The translations under genes were made by a program, and so were the position numbers. The notes under the pieces are model-generated. The model was not told where the DNA came from. It saw only the letters and a list, made by a program, of their open reading frames with translations, and did not search any database. 26,618 nucleotides of DNA from CAYQDB01 sp964416195 (GTDB lineage Bacteria > Zixibacteria > MSB-5A5 > GN15 > FEB-12). The stretch lies in the NCBI GenBank assembly GCA_964416195.1, contig CAYQDB010000026.1, positions 1-26,618 on the forward strand, in the 5' to 3' direction. The first letter of the stretch is position 1, and every line of letters starts with the position of its first letter. Below are positions 16,580 through 25,564 of the stretch, in pieces.

Positions 16580-17389
16580 TTAACCTCCTATTTTTACCTC
16601 GTACCCCAGAGACTCAAGCCACTTCCGCTTAGCGCTCATATCTTCAGCAGTCGGTGGCTGCCACCGGTGCCGGGGGCCGGGAAGCTGGTAACGCACGATC
16701 TTGTCTTCACCCAGTTGGTTGTACGGCAGCAGACTTATGCGACGAACATTGTTCAAAGGTTTCAGAAATGCTGCTACAGCCTCGAGGTTCTCACGAGTGT
16801 TCGTAATGTCCGGTATCATTGGAATACGTATGATCACTTTCTCACCTCGCGAGACCAGAGCGATGAGATTATCCTGGATCAGCCTATTTGACACCCCCGT
16901 GTACTGAATGTGCCTGTCTTCATCCATAAGTTTCAGGTCAAAGAGGAACAGGTCAACGAGATCATATATCTGGTCAAAGTCCTCTGGTGAAACGTATCCA
17001 GAGGTATCGACGGCGGTGTGAATTGCCCGGCGTCTACATTCCTGGAGCAATGATGTAAGAAACTCCAACTGCATCATTGGCTCCCCTCCGGAGAATGTCA
17101 CACCACCACCAGACTGGTCGTAAAAGACCTCGTCCTTCATGATCTCATCCATGATGGCTTCAGTCGTTACGGTGCGACCGATTGTCGTTTCCGACTTGGA
17201 GGTGTTTGTTGCGCCATCTTCGTCAGGCGGTGCTGGCTGTCCGCAGTCCGACGTGGGGCAGCGGCCTTCGGGGTTGTGGCACCACCAGCAAGCAAGCGGA
17301 CAACCTTTGAGAAAGACTGTGGTACGAATACCCGGTCCATCATGGATGGCAAATCTCTTAAGATCGAATATCGTTCCGACCGTTGCCAT
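16580..17389 (-). CDS. Radical-SAM activase of the hydroxyproline dehydratase
   Basis: A 269-residue glycyl-radical-enzyme activase, which uses SAM and a [4Fe-4S] cluster to abstract hydrogen from the glycine of HypD. The start is ATG 17389 with GGAGAAGG four bases upstream. The signature is DGPGIRTTVFLKGCPLAC followed by WWC: Cys30, Cys34, Cys37 (CX3CX2C). SGGEP lies at 100-104, and the fold continues through VDTSGY, DLKLMD and LLPYNQLG. The segment where many activases carry a ferredoxin-like domain with eight cysteines is shortened here (about residues 41-75) and contains only Cys44 and Cys49, so two auxiliary clusters cannot be built in the usual way. It is the first gene of the operon, with six bases between its stop and the hypD start. 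Confidence 0.95.
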   Translation of the reverse strand: MATVGTIFDLKRFAIHDGPGIRTTVFLKGCPLACWWCHNPEGRCPTSDCGQPAPPDEDGATNTSKSETTIGRTVTTEAIMDEIMKDEVFYDQSGGGVTFSGGEPMMQLEFLTSLLQECRRRAIHTAVDTSGYVSPEDFDQIYDLVDLFLFDLKLMDEDRHIQYTGVSNRLIQDNLIALVSRGEKVIIRIPMIPDITNTRENLEAVAAFLKPLNNVRRISLLPYNQLGEDKIVRYQLPGPRHRWQPPTAEDMSAKRKWLESLGYEVKIGG

Positions 17390-17446
17390 TGAGCCTTCTC
17401 CGTTATGCGGCCTCAGTCGATTCGTTTTTGACTGCCGCCTGAATAA

Positions 17447-17474
17447 AACATACGCTAAAAACCAGCTAAATCAA
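17447..17474 (-). promoter_or_regulatory. Candidate promoter of the hydroxyproline operon
   Basis: On the minus strand TTGATT (17469-17474), a 16-base spacer and TATGTT (17447-17452) lie about 60 bases upstream of the activase start codon. Match to consensus is moderate. No operator palindrome or riboswitch-like structure is obvious in the leader. Confidence 0.35.
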
Positions 17475-17939
17475 TACGTAATGTTAGTCTGCCGGATGGC
17501 GTTTCACAGGGCCATTTACCGGGAGTAAAGCGAGGTGCGATTCTTTGGATTAAGCGGCAGTGCGCTGTAGACTGGTGATTATAGGACGGCCTCCTGGAGA
17601 ATTCATGGGTCACATACAACTCTTTTGCTCTGCGATAACGTTGAGTAGCTCTCACTGACAGCGGTCAATCTCGACCACTGCTTAATCACAGACCAACTCG
17701 ATGCCATGGTATGGCTGCTACCCGAAATTCTCAATCTCAGTCCTTTGAGCGCCGAGCAGTGCCCGCTGATTTGCCTGGAGAGGGTTGGATCAAAGCGTAC
17801 GAGGGGGAATCCGATTGCTTTTAGATTAACCTCAATGGTTGCGCTACAAATCTGGATAAACGTGCGCCAGCCGCGAAGCGTTCTTGTCGAAGCGGCGCTT
17901 ATTCCGTACTTTGTTGTAGTATCGCTGAACTAAGGAGCC
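17475..17939. other. Gene-free region between divergent genes
   Basis: About 465 bases between the hydroxyproline operon and the plus-strand reductive-dehalogenase-like gene. Short open frames here (for example 17706-17933) lack recognisable domains or good ribosome sites. A weak plus-strand promoter could be TTGTCG (17884-17889) with TACTTT 17 bases later. The ribosome site AAGGAG is only two bases from the ATG at 17940. I see no regulator gene or RNA. Confidence 0.45.
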
Positions 17940-19274
17940 ATGAACCTGAGTCATGTAAGCGCCGTCGCGACCGGTGTCATCGTTGCACTCTTCTTCCTGC
18001 TGTTCGCAGTGTCGTCTTTTCGGGAACGCAAACTGCGAGCGGCCTGGCTCAGCATCGGTATAATGGTAGCCATCGCAGCGCTGCTCGTTAGTGGCTTTGT
18101 GTGGTGGCAACCGCCGGACGGCCTGCTATATGCGGCTACGGCTATCGTCTGGATTTTCACATTGCTGTATTTCCTGCCGCTCAACAAGCCTACGCCAATG
18201 AGGGTTGGGGCAATCACCGATCGGGTTGACGAACGCGGCACCATGTTCGCCCGTGAGGAGTATCGTTTTGGTAGCGACAAGTATGAGAAGTACTATGCCG
18301 AGCATCCACAATACAAGGAAGTGGATGACCGCTTGCGACGACTGCCGGAGCTGCTTGAACCGGGTGGACGCTACTACCATCCTGAGCGATCAAAGCAAAT
18401 CAAGGCAGTTTTTCGGGCGATTCAGGCGCTAACGACACAGGTCGATGGAGAGGTGAGCGCCGCCAAAACCGGTAAGGACCCGTCGACAACAACGGCCGAG
18501 ATCAAAGAACTGGTGGCCCGATTGGGAGCGGATGAGGTTGGCATTGCTCGACTGAACAAAATGTTTGTCTACTCGCATGTCGGTCGCGGACCGGAACCGT
18601 GGGGTAAATCGATCGAGCTTGACCATGAGTTTGCCGTTGTATTCACCCTGGAGATGGGCTACGATCAGGTCCGACAGGCGCCTGACCTACCAATTACCGA
18701 AGAGTCAGCGCTGCAGTACCTGCGGGCGGCAACCATCTCCATCAGGCTGGCTCGATACATACGCAATCATGGTTACTCAGCTCGCGCGCACATTTCCGAT
18801 AGCAATTACCAGATTATGTTACCGCCAGTGGCTCACGACGCCGGTCTTGGCGAGCTTTCCCGCATGGGGTATCTGATATCTCGCAAGTATGGCGCGCGCG
18901 TTCGGCTTGGGGCGGTGACCACCGATCTTCCGCTCGTTCCCGATCGACCGGTAGCGTTCGGAGTGCAGGATTTCTGCGCCGCCTGTTTTAAGTGTGCTGA
19001 GAACTGCCCATCGACAGCGATTCCACACGGCGATAAGACGACAGTGCGTGGGGTCGAGAAGTGGCAACTCGATGTGGAGCAATGCTTGCGGTACTGGCGC
19101 CTTGCAGGAACCGACTGCGGATTGTGTATGCGTGTCTGCCCATACAGCCATCCTCCGACTTTCGTGCACAATGTCGTTCGCGCGGGGGTCAAGCACTCGG
19201 CCTTCGCACGACGAGTCTCGATTTGGGGGGATCACTTCTTCTATGGACGGAAAGTCCGTTTGAACGCACAGTGA
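17940..19274 (+). CDS. Membrane-anchored reductive dehalogenase-like corrinoid/Fe-S protein
   Basis: A 444-residue protein with two or three transmembrane helices at the N-terminus (about residues 8-26, 33-54, 60-79) and a soluble domain like that of reductive dehalogenases. Diagnostic stretches are DAGLGELSRMGYLIS, YGARVRLGAVTTDLPL, FGVQDFC and GVEKWQLDVEQCLRYW. Eight cysteines bind two [4Fe-4S] clusters: 346, 349, 352, 356 (CAACFKCAENCP) and 382, 393, 396, 400 (CGLCMRVCP). The family also uses a corrinoid cofactor. There is no Tat signal and no RdhB anchor gene; the N-terminal helices presumably replace both. Putative reductive dehalogenases with N-terminal transmembrane helices have been described, and this fits that class. 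The orientation of the domain (inside or outside) and the electron acceptor are unknown. Epoxyqueuosine reductase is a distant relative but lacks the membrane helices. Confidence 0.88.
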   Translation: MNLSHVSAVATGVIVALFFLLFAVSSFRERKLRAAWLSIGIMVAIAALLVSGFVWWQPPDGLLYAATAIVWIFTLLYFLPLNKPTPMRVGAITDRVDERGTMFAREEYRFGSDKYEKYYAEHPQYKEVDDRLRRLPELLEPGGRYYHPERSKQIKAVFRAIQALTTQVDGEVSAAKTGKDPSTTTAEIKELVARLGADEVGIARLNKMFVYSHVGRGPEPWGKSIELDHEFAVVFTLEMGYDQVRQAPDLPITEESALQYLRAATISIRLARYIRNHGYSARAHISDSNYQIMLPPVAHDAGLGELSRMGYLISRKYGARVRLGAVTTDLPLVPDRPVAFGVQDFCAACFKCAENCPSTAIPHGDKTTVRGVEKWQLDVEQCLRYWRLAGTDCGLCMRVCPYSHPPTFVHNVVRAGVKHSAFARRVSIWGDHFFYGRKVRLNAQ

Positions 19275-19366
19275 CCAGGCAACGAAGTCTCCGCTGATTC
19301 TAACCCTTCCTATGCTTAGTGGATGAAAAGAAGTACAGTCTATCGATAGTCAGATGGGGAGCATCG

Positions 19367-20533
19367 TCAAGCACGCCGCTTGGCGACTCGTTTCACCTGA
19401 CCAGTGATAAGTTGAACAGCCACTAGCGAGATCAAACTGAGAACTGCACCAACCACAAACGGAATACGATAGTCGATCATCCACAGAAGTCCCCCCATAA
19501 CCGGAAACACCACCGCTCCGATATGATTGATAGTAACGCCGATCGCCATACTGGGAGCGATATCGCGGGGATCGCCGATCTTTTGGAAAAAGGTGCGGAT
19601 TGCCATCGCGAAATTGAAGAAGATATGATCGGCAATATACAGCAGGGCGACCAGAAATTTGGATTCTACCAGGGCGTACGCCATGAAGATAAAGATCAGT
19701 GAGAAGTACTCGGTGGAGAGGACTTTCCGTTCCCCAAATTGCACAATCGCCCTTCCGATCAACGGGCTGAGGAAGTAATTAACCGCGTTGTTAATAATGA
19801 ACAGGACGGTGATGTCCTGGACGCTGAACTCGAACTTCTTCACAAGCAGAAAGACAGCGAAAGCGATGAAAATCTGCCGCCGGGCGCCAGCCATGAAGGT
19901 CAGGAAGTAGTAGAGCCAATAGCGACTGCGAAGGATCATCCGCATGCGTTGAGGGGCAATATCGCGGCTGGTCGGATTCCGGGTGAGGCTCCAAGCGCCG
20001 GCGATTAGTATCAGGCCCCCAATAAGAAGATAGAGCTGAGTAAACGACAGGTAGGACGCCAGTAGGAAAATCAGAGCCCCTACTGTAATATTGGATGCCG
20101 CTCCGATACTGCGCAATCGACCAAAGACGAGGGGAGACGTCTTTTCATCGAAGTATTGTAGCGTAAGAGACTGAAAAGTCGTTTGATAGTAGTGAAATCC
20201 CAGACTCATTACCACCGTGGTACTAATCAGCCCAAGGTAGGAAGGGAAGAGACCGGTTATTCCCACCCCTACTCCCAATATTAGGATCGACAGTGACGAA
20301 ATGCGATGCTCTTTGATCAAGAGCATGACCATGACCACCAACAGGGCCAAGAATCCGGGAATCTCGCGCACCGACTGAATCACGCCGATATGGCTGCCGT
20401 CCAAGCCGACAACTCTGACCGAGAAATTATCAAACAGTGTGCGCCAGGCCTGTAAGCCTATGGTGGAACTTATGGTGAGCACCATCAGGAAGCGGTACAT
20501 TGGTAGGCTGCTGAGTTTGGCTGAGTCAGTCAT
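19367..20533 (-). CDS. MFS transporter
   Basis: A 388-residue polytopic membrane protein with about twelve hydrophobic segments split into two halves by a basic central loop (around residues 185-205, NPTSRDIAPQRMRM). The organisation and length are those of the major facilitator superfamily. The loop between helices 2 and 3 and the repeated FGRLRS / IGRAIVQFGERKV motifs fit MFS signature positions. The start is ATG 20533. It converges with the reductive-dehalogenase-like gene, with a 92-base gap and no obvious terminator. The substrate cannot be inferred; uptake of an amino acid for the neighbouring operon is only a possibility. Confidence 0.85.
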   Translation of the reverse strand: MTDSAKLSSLPMYRFLMVLTISSTIGLQAWRTLFDNFSVRVVGLDGSHIGVIQSVREIPGFLALLVVMVMLLIKEHRISSLSILILGVGVGITGLFPSYLGLISTTVVMSLGFHYYQTTFQSLTLQYFDEKTSPLVFGRLRSIGAASNITVGALIFLLASYLSFTQLYLLIGGLILIAGAWSLTRNPTSRDIAPQRMRMILRSRYWLYYFLTFMAGARRQIFIAFAVFLLVKKFEFSVQDITVLFIINNAVNYFLSPLIGRAIVQFGERKVLSTEYFSLIFIFMAYALVESKFLVALLYIADHIFFNFAMAIRTFFQKIGDPRDIAPSMAIGVTINHIGAVVFPVMGGLLWMIDYRIPFVVGAVLSLISLVAVQLITGQVKRVAKRRA

Positions 20534-20679
20534 GCTTGGTGGTATCGGCCGGTCATATGCTAAAGAACTAGTTTACCTCACGTGACCTTGATAGTCAAGC
20601 AGTCACGCAGGATCGGTATGGTCTTGAGTTTTACCGTGGCTATCATATACTTAGTCTCTGATACCCAACAGGTCAAAAG

Positions 20680-20912
20680 ATGAGCGTCTGGCTGAAATGG
20701 AGCGCGTATGTTGTCACGTTCATGGGAAAGAGTTTGCTAATCAGTGTCTGAACCGGATACGAGAGCAGGGAATCGTCAGCGTGGCACAGTGGTACTTCGG
20801 CTTACACTATACTGTCGATCTGATGGCCGAAGGCAACGATTGGTACCTGCAACTGTTGGAAGACTTTGGCTTTGGTTGGTTCAAGAAGTACGAACCAATG
20901 GGAGAGGCGTGA
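20680..20912 (+). pseudogene. Possible small gene with a frameshift, unrecognised
   Basis: One frame starts at ATG 20680 and reads MSVWLKWSAYVVTFMGKSLL then ISV before a stop, like a short hydrophobic N-terminus. A second frame, open from 20697 to 20912, becomes protein-like after about 20755: LNRIREQGIVSVAQWYFGLH, then YTVDLMAEGNDWYLQLLEDF and GFGWFKKYEPMGEA. Dropping one base near 20747 would join the two into a 77-residue protein. It may be a decayed gene, a sequencing error or chance. I do not recognise the family. The remainder of 20534-20990 holds nothing that I can support. Confidence 0.3.
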
Positions 20913-20990
20913 GGTACGTAGTACTCACCCAGCTGTGGATCACCAGGCGGCCAACTCCGTCCTGCCATATCCAAACTCTTGGGACCGTAT

Positions 20991-23900
20991 TTACTTTCTT
21001 TTGACCTCAACTAAGTTGTTATCCCTTTCCCGGTCAATCAAGATCAGGTAGGGGTCGATCCCTGCCCGAACCGGTTTTTTGTCCACGGTAATTTCAATAT
21101 CCGATTCGTTCTGTGTTAATTTGTGTTTCTTCAGATATAGCTCTTCGTCATTCTCTCCAAGAACACCGACGTCGGCAAAGTCATCGATGGGGACTTCGGT
21201 CTGGTTGCCGATGCTGTCGGCCCGGAATTTGTGGGTGGAGACTTCCAAAGTAACTTTGTATTTCCCATCATCCAATTCCACATAAGAAGCCGACTTCGCT
21301 TCGTTTTCCCACAAGGTGATGGTCTCGAACAGATCGGTGATGAAATACCGGAGGCTGTCCGGTGTGACGGCCTTGAAGGCGTTTACGACATCCAGGGATG
21401 TGGGAAACACATCTTCCCTGTACCCATACTCCTTCACGACTTCCTTCAGAGCCCTGTTTACGCGATCCTCACCAACAAAATCCTGCAGTGCATACATCAA
21501 GACTGTACTCTTCGGGTAATTGAGATAGTACTGATCTTCATAACTTCTCATGAGGGGTCGTTCACCGGCGACGTCTTTTTTACGTCTTGAGAGATACCTG
21601 TTCATCTCCTCTTTCAAGAACTTACGGGATATGTTTTTCCCATATTCCTTTTCGAGACACATAACTTCAACATACATGGCCATGGTCTCGGTAAGCATTT
21701 CAGCGCCCTCAGCAAAGGCGGGCCTTACGATATATGCCCACCATTGATGGGCCATTTCGTGTGTACAGATGGCGAATACCATGTCGATTTCCTCGGGGTC
21801 TTCGAGATTGCTGATGAACCCGGCATTCTCCTTCCATGTAAAGAGCGTGGGTTGGGAGCGAGCTCCAAAATGAACGTAGTTGGGTATTTCAGCGATTCGG
21901 ATGAATCGGTAGGGAAAGGGACAGAAATTCTTCGTGCAGTAATCGAAGGATCGTTTCACACCCTTGATCATGCGCTGCACGTTATCAGGATGTTTTTTAT
22001 CATAATAAACTTCTATCCCGATTCCCTCGTATTCGTCTCTCGATACTTCGTATTCCGAGGAAGCAAACACAAACTCATTGTCCATCAGACCTTCAGACTT
22101 GTAATGAAAATAATTTCTCTCGTTCTCCGTCCATTGCCGAACGAGATTTCCGTTGGAAACAACCGTCTGAGACCTGCTCGTGCTGATAATGGCTTCGTAT
22201 TCTGTCAGGTCAAATTGGAATAAACAAATTGACCTATCTGTTTCTTCCAATGGGGGATTTTTGGGTCGTTTCGGCAGTCCGTATTTTTCCCGATCTCTTT
22301 TCTTTGTGATCTCCAGGTTCGGGATGTAACCGATGAGTGGAAAATAATCAGGGGATCCCTCTGTGAGAAGAAAACAGGTTCCTTTTTGAGCCAACTCATT
22401 TTTTGGATTGTTCTCGGTGAACCCCTTGGCCTGAGCCATGAGGTCAAATTCGAGTTGGATTTCCGATCCGGGGTTTAACGGATTGTCGAGTTCGAATATG
22501 CGGAAGCCATACTCATGGCCATGATGTGTCAGGACAGCCGATGATGAGAACTCAAGCCTGTTGATTTGTGTGATGTGCTGATCGGAAAGATTCACGTAAA
22601 TCTTGTCAATAGTCTTATCAGTCTTGTTCCTTAGGACGTAGTAGCCTTTAATATCCGCTTTTCTCTCTTCAGGGAATATGTCCACCTGAAGATTTACTCT
22701 GACCATTTTGGGTTGAGGAGCGTTTTTATACTGTGCATATTTCTTTTCGTAATCGGCTCTTATTCCTTTTCTATCGTCTCTTGATACATATTGATTCAAG
22801 AAGTATTTATTATAGGAAATGTATCCGCCCGTTGCCAGGAACAGGATAAACAAGATACCCAAGGCCCAACGAAACCGTCTGTTTAGTTTCTGCAACCCCA
22901 CCCTGAACCGGAATCTCAGGGCCGTTTCGTTGCTGCGGCGCCACAGCAGTGACGTCAGGACACAGAGGATGCCTGCGAACAGAAGCCAGTAGATCGAGTA
23001 CCAGATTAAGAGAGAGCCATAATGCCCGAACCCGTTCAGGTTGGAATAGATAAACGGAGGCAGTTGACCGTATCGGAGTAAGAAATTCTCTGCCTGTAAA
23101 ACCTCGAAGATGATGAGATCGGCAGCTACAAAAACGGCAGAGATAAAGAAGCCAAGAATCTTATTGCCGACTAGGTTGTGAATGAAAAAGACAATAAGAG
23201 TCAGGAACCAGAATTTGAGGAGTGTTATGCCGAACAGGTGCTCACAGTACAGGCCCAATTCGATGTTGGTGTAGCCGAAGCCGATCACCTGAGTTATGAT
23301 CCCTGTGAGCATGGCGAGGATGACGTAGAAGAGCTGGATAGACATCATGGTGAAGAGCTTGGAAAGATAGCTCAGCCAGTCCGGAACCGGAAGCGTATCG
23401 TAAAATTCGTTGGTCATATGATCCCGTTCCCGCCAGATGATTAAACCGCCGAAGAATATTGTGAGCGGAATCATGTAGACCCAGATGTGCATGGTTTCAT
23501 CCAGAAACCGTGAAGTGAGGGGGTAAACATTATCTCCCATGTGGCCTGCATTTAACGCAAAATTGACGACTAACTCGCCCATAGCCATGAAGGTCAGGAT
23601 GAGAAAGGCCGGGTGGAAAACGATTCTTTTAAATTCTCGAAGAACCAGGTGGACGCACTTTTTCAATTGGAAGGAAATAGTATCATCGATGATCGTTGGT
23701 CGGATTGTTCCCAGTGCGTGGACTCCCTTGAATTCGACCTGTTCGATGTCCAATCGTTTTTCTTTTTTCCTTTCCAGGAGCGAAACGATTTGAAAGCGTT
23801 TCCAAGTGTATAGAAGAATAGCAAGACTGACCGCCATCCAGATAATTCGGTTCCATATGAGGGGAGTCTGCAGTGGAATCTGGCTGAGGTTGATTTCGGC

Positions 23901-24578
23901 CACTGTCCAGTATTTGGTCAGGATACCCAGTGCGGAGATACCGAAGGGGTCCAGCAGGATTTTCGCGGTGTCGTTTTCCCAACCGGTAAAACTACCCTGC
24001 ACCGCACCGTAGATCATAAGGAATCCAACGCCTGCCAGGTAGGTCATCACCATCTTCCGGCTCAGGGTCGCCAGGGAGAAGAAGATGCTGCCGATGAACA
24101 GCAGGTTTGGAATCAATATGACCACTGCCGGAAGCAAGAAAGCCGATAACTGAAACGGGCCGTAATATTTGGGATCGATGACCAGACAGCCCGCGACGAA
24201 TCCTATGGCGATGCCGGAATAGATAAGAAGATTGGCCGTGAATCCGCCAAGAAACCGCCCACCGAGATAGGCAGCCTTGCTCATCGGAACGGTAAAGAAG
24301 AAGTCGTGGATCTTAACGGCGAAGTCCCTCGTCACTGCGCGTCCCACCATGACCATGGTGAACAGCACTCCGACCACGCTGAAGCGCGCCGTCAGCTTGG
24401 CGATGAGGAGGGGCGCATTGTGCCATTCCTTCCCGATGCTCAATCCCATCAGGTATGAATGTGGATTGAGATTGGATGCGAATATATATGCACCAAAAAA
24501 CAGGAGAGCCGTGAAGAGGTAAAAGGAAAGACTCTTCAGGTTTTTTTCCAATTCTCTCAGATAAATACTTAGAAACAT
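20991..24578 (-). CDS. Fusion of ABC-2 permease and M1 family metallopeptidase
   Basis: A 1195-residue membrane protein. Residues about 1-590 are an ABC-2 type permease in two halves, with roughly twelve transmembrane segments (first near 15-35; second block from about 325), and a cytoplasmic linker around 265-300 rich in Lys/Glu. A last helix near 585-605 leads into an extracytoplasmic M1 aminopeptidase-like domain of about 590 residues. The zinc site is HEMAH (940-944), with Glu964 twenty residues beyond the second His, the spacing seen in the bacterial permease/M1 fusions I recall. A typical GAMEN substrate motif is not visible. The partner ATPase is encoded just upstream (82-base gap, same strand). 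Such fusions are common in Bacteroidota and related phyla, with unclear substrates; coupling of export with trimming of a peptide is one hypothesis. Confidence 0.92.
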   Translation of the reverse strand: MFLSIYLRELEKNLKSLSFYLFTALLFFGAYIFASNLNPHSYLMGLSIGKEWHNAPLLIAKLTARFSVVGVLFTMVMVGRAVTRDFAVKIHDFFFTVPMSKAAYLGGRFLGGFTANLLIYSGIAIGFVAGCLVIDPKYYGPFQLSAFLLPAVVILIPNLLFIGSIFFSLATLSRKMVMTYLAGVGFLMIYGAVQGSFTGWENDTAKILLDPFGISALGILTKYWTVAEINLSQIPLQTPLIWNRIIWMAVSLAILLYTWKRFQIVSLLERKKEKRLDIEQVEFKGVHALGTIRPTIIDDTISFQLKKCVHLVLREFKRIVFHPAFLILTFMAMGELVVNFALNAGHMGDNVYPLTSRFLDETMHIWVYMIPLTIFFGGLIIWRERDHMTNEFYDTLPVPDWLSYLSKLFTMMSIQLFYVILAMLTGIITQVIGFGYTNIELGLYCEHLFGITLLKFWFLTLIVFFIHNLVGNKILGFFISAVFVAADLIIFEVLQAENFLLRYGQLPPFIYSNLNGFGHYGSLLIWYSIYWLLFAGILCVLTSLLWRRSNETALRFRFRVGLQKLNRRFRWALGILFILFLATGGYISYNKYFLNQYVSRDDRKGIRADYEKKYAQYKNAPQPKMVRVNLQVDIFPEERKADIKGYYVLRNKTDKTIDKIYVNLSDQHITQINRLEFSSSAVLTHHGHEYGFRIFELDNPLNPGSEIQLEFDLMAQAKGFTENNPKNELAQKGTCFLLTEGSPDYFPLIGYIPNLEITKKRDREKYGLPKRPKNPPLEETDRSICLFQFDLTEYEAIISTSRSQTVVSNGNLVRQWTENERNYFHYKSEGLMDNEFVFASSEYEVSRDEYEGIGIEVYYDKKHPDNVQRMIKGVKRSFDYCTKNFCPFPYRFIRIAEIPNYVHFGARSQPTLFTWKENAGFISNLEDPEEIDMVFAICTHEMAHQWWAYIVRPAFAEGAEMLTETMAMYVEVMCLEKEYGKNISRKFLKEEMNRYLSRRKKDVAGERPLMRSYEDQYYLNYPKSTVLMYALQDFVGEDRVNRALKEVVKEYGYREDVFPTSLDVVNAFKAVTPDSLRYFITDLFETITLWENEAKSASYVELDDGKYKVTLEVSTHKFRADSIGNQTEVPIDDFADVGVLGENDEELYLKKHKLTQNESDIEITVDKKPVRAGIDPYLILIDRERDNNLVEVKRK

Positions 24579-24660
24579 GGATATTGATCTCTTGTAAGAT
24601 GTGACAAAAGCTGTTTATATCAAAGGCCTGTCTCGCATACTTTGGGTATTTTAGATCACT

Positions 24661-25533
24661 TCAGTTCACTTTGTTTAAATGATAAAAATACACATCCTCC
24701 ACCGATGGTTTGATATCTGAGAATCCGTTTTCAGGATTGGTTTCACTGTAAATGTGGATGAACGTCTTGCCCGCGAAGAGTCGTGTGGATATCACATTAT
24801 ACTTCTCTTCGTACATGGGCAGGTCACCCTTTGGGATTTCTTTTTCCCAGATCTTGCCTTTTAGTTGGGACACGGCGTTAAGCGTATTCTCTTTTAGTAT
24901 GATTCTGCCTTTATCTATGATGGCCATGTTCATGCAGAGATCGCTCACATCATCAACGATGTGTGTTGAGAGGATGACGACAACATTCTCGCCGATTTCG
25001 CTAAGCAGGTTGTGAAAGCGAACACGCTCTTCCGGGTCCAGTCCGGCGGTGGGCTCGTCGACAATAATGAGCTTGGGATTTCCGATAAGTGTTTGGGCGA
25101 TTCCGAAACGCTGCCTCATTCCATTGGAAAATGTGCCCAGTTTTTGCCTCCGCTCATTCCAGAGATTGACCCGCCTCAGGAGTTCTTCGACTTTCGCCTT
25201 TCTTTCTTTTTTGTCTTTGACACCTTTCAGAAGCGTAAAATGATCCAACAGATTGTAGCCAGTGTCCTTGGGATAGAATCCGAAATCCTGGGGCAGGTAA
25301 CCCAGCACTTTTTTGATTTTGCTTTTTTGTCTGAGGACATCGATATCTTCGAATATTATCTCGCCGGAATCGGCTTCCTGCAGCGTGGCAATGATTCGCA
25401 TCAAGGTGGATTTCCCAGCCCCGTTGGGACCCAACAGGCCGAAGAGTCCAGTAGGAATGTCTAAGGACACATCGTCCACGGCCACAACACCGTTGGCATA
25501 GGTTTTGGAAAGATTGTTAATTGACAATTCCAT
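24661..25533 (-). CDS. ABC transporter ATP-binding subunit
   Basis: A 290-residue ATPase that energises the ABC-2 permease/M1 peptidase encoded downstream. The start is ATG 25533 with GGAGGG nine bases upstream. Walker A is GPNGAGKST (35-43), the Q-loop YLPQDFG follows at about 79-85, the signature is FSNGMRQR in place of canonical LSGGQ (as often in ABC-2 exporters), Walker B is LIIVDEPTAGLDP, and the switch histidine is in LSTHIVDD. About 80 residues after the nucleotide-binding domain form a C-terminal extension typical of these exporters. It is first in a two-gene operon. Confidence 0.95.
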   Translation of the reverse strand: MELSINNLSKTYANGVVAVDDVSLDIPTGLFGLLGPNGAGKSTLMRIIATLQEADSGEIIFEDIDVLRQKSKIKKVLGYLPQDFGFYPKDTGYNLLDHFTLLKGVKDKKERKAKVEELLRRVNLWNERRQKLGTFSNGMRQRFGIAQTLIGNPKLIIVDEPTAGLDPEERVRFHNLLSEIGENVVVILSTHIVDDVSDLCMNMAIIDKGRIILKENTLNAVSQLKGKIWEKEIPKGDLPMYEEKYNVISTRLFAGKTFIHIYSETNPENGFSDIKPSVEDVYFYHLNKVN

Positions 25534-25564
25534 GATATATTACCCTCCGATATTTTCCAAGTCC

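Noticed and set aside
16076..16891. 271-codon plus-strand open frame (and a 229-codon one at 13104-13793)
   Set aside because: They are antisense to the activase, hypD and 3-hydroxyproline dehydratase-like genes, whose motifs and catalytic residues are unmistakable. The antisense products have no domains.
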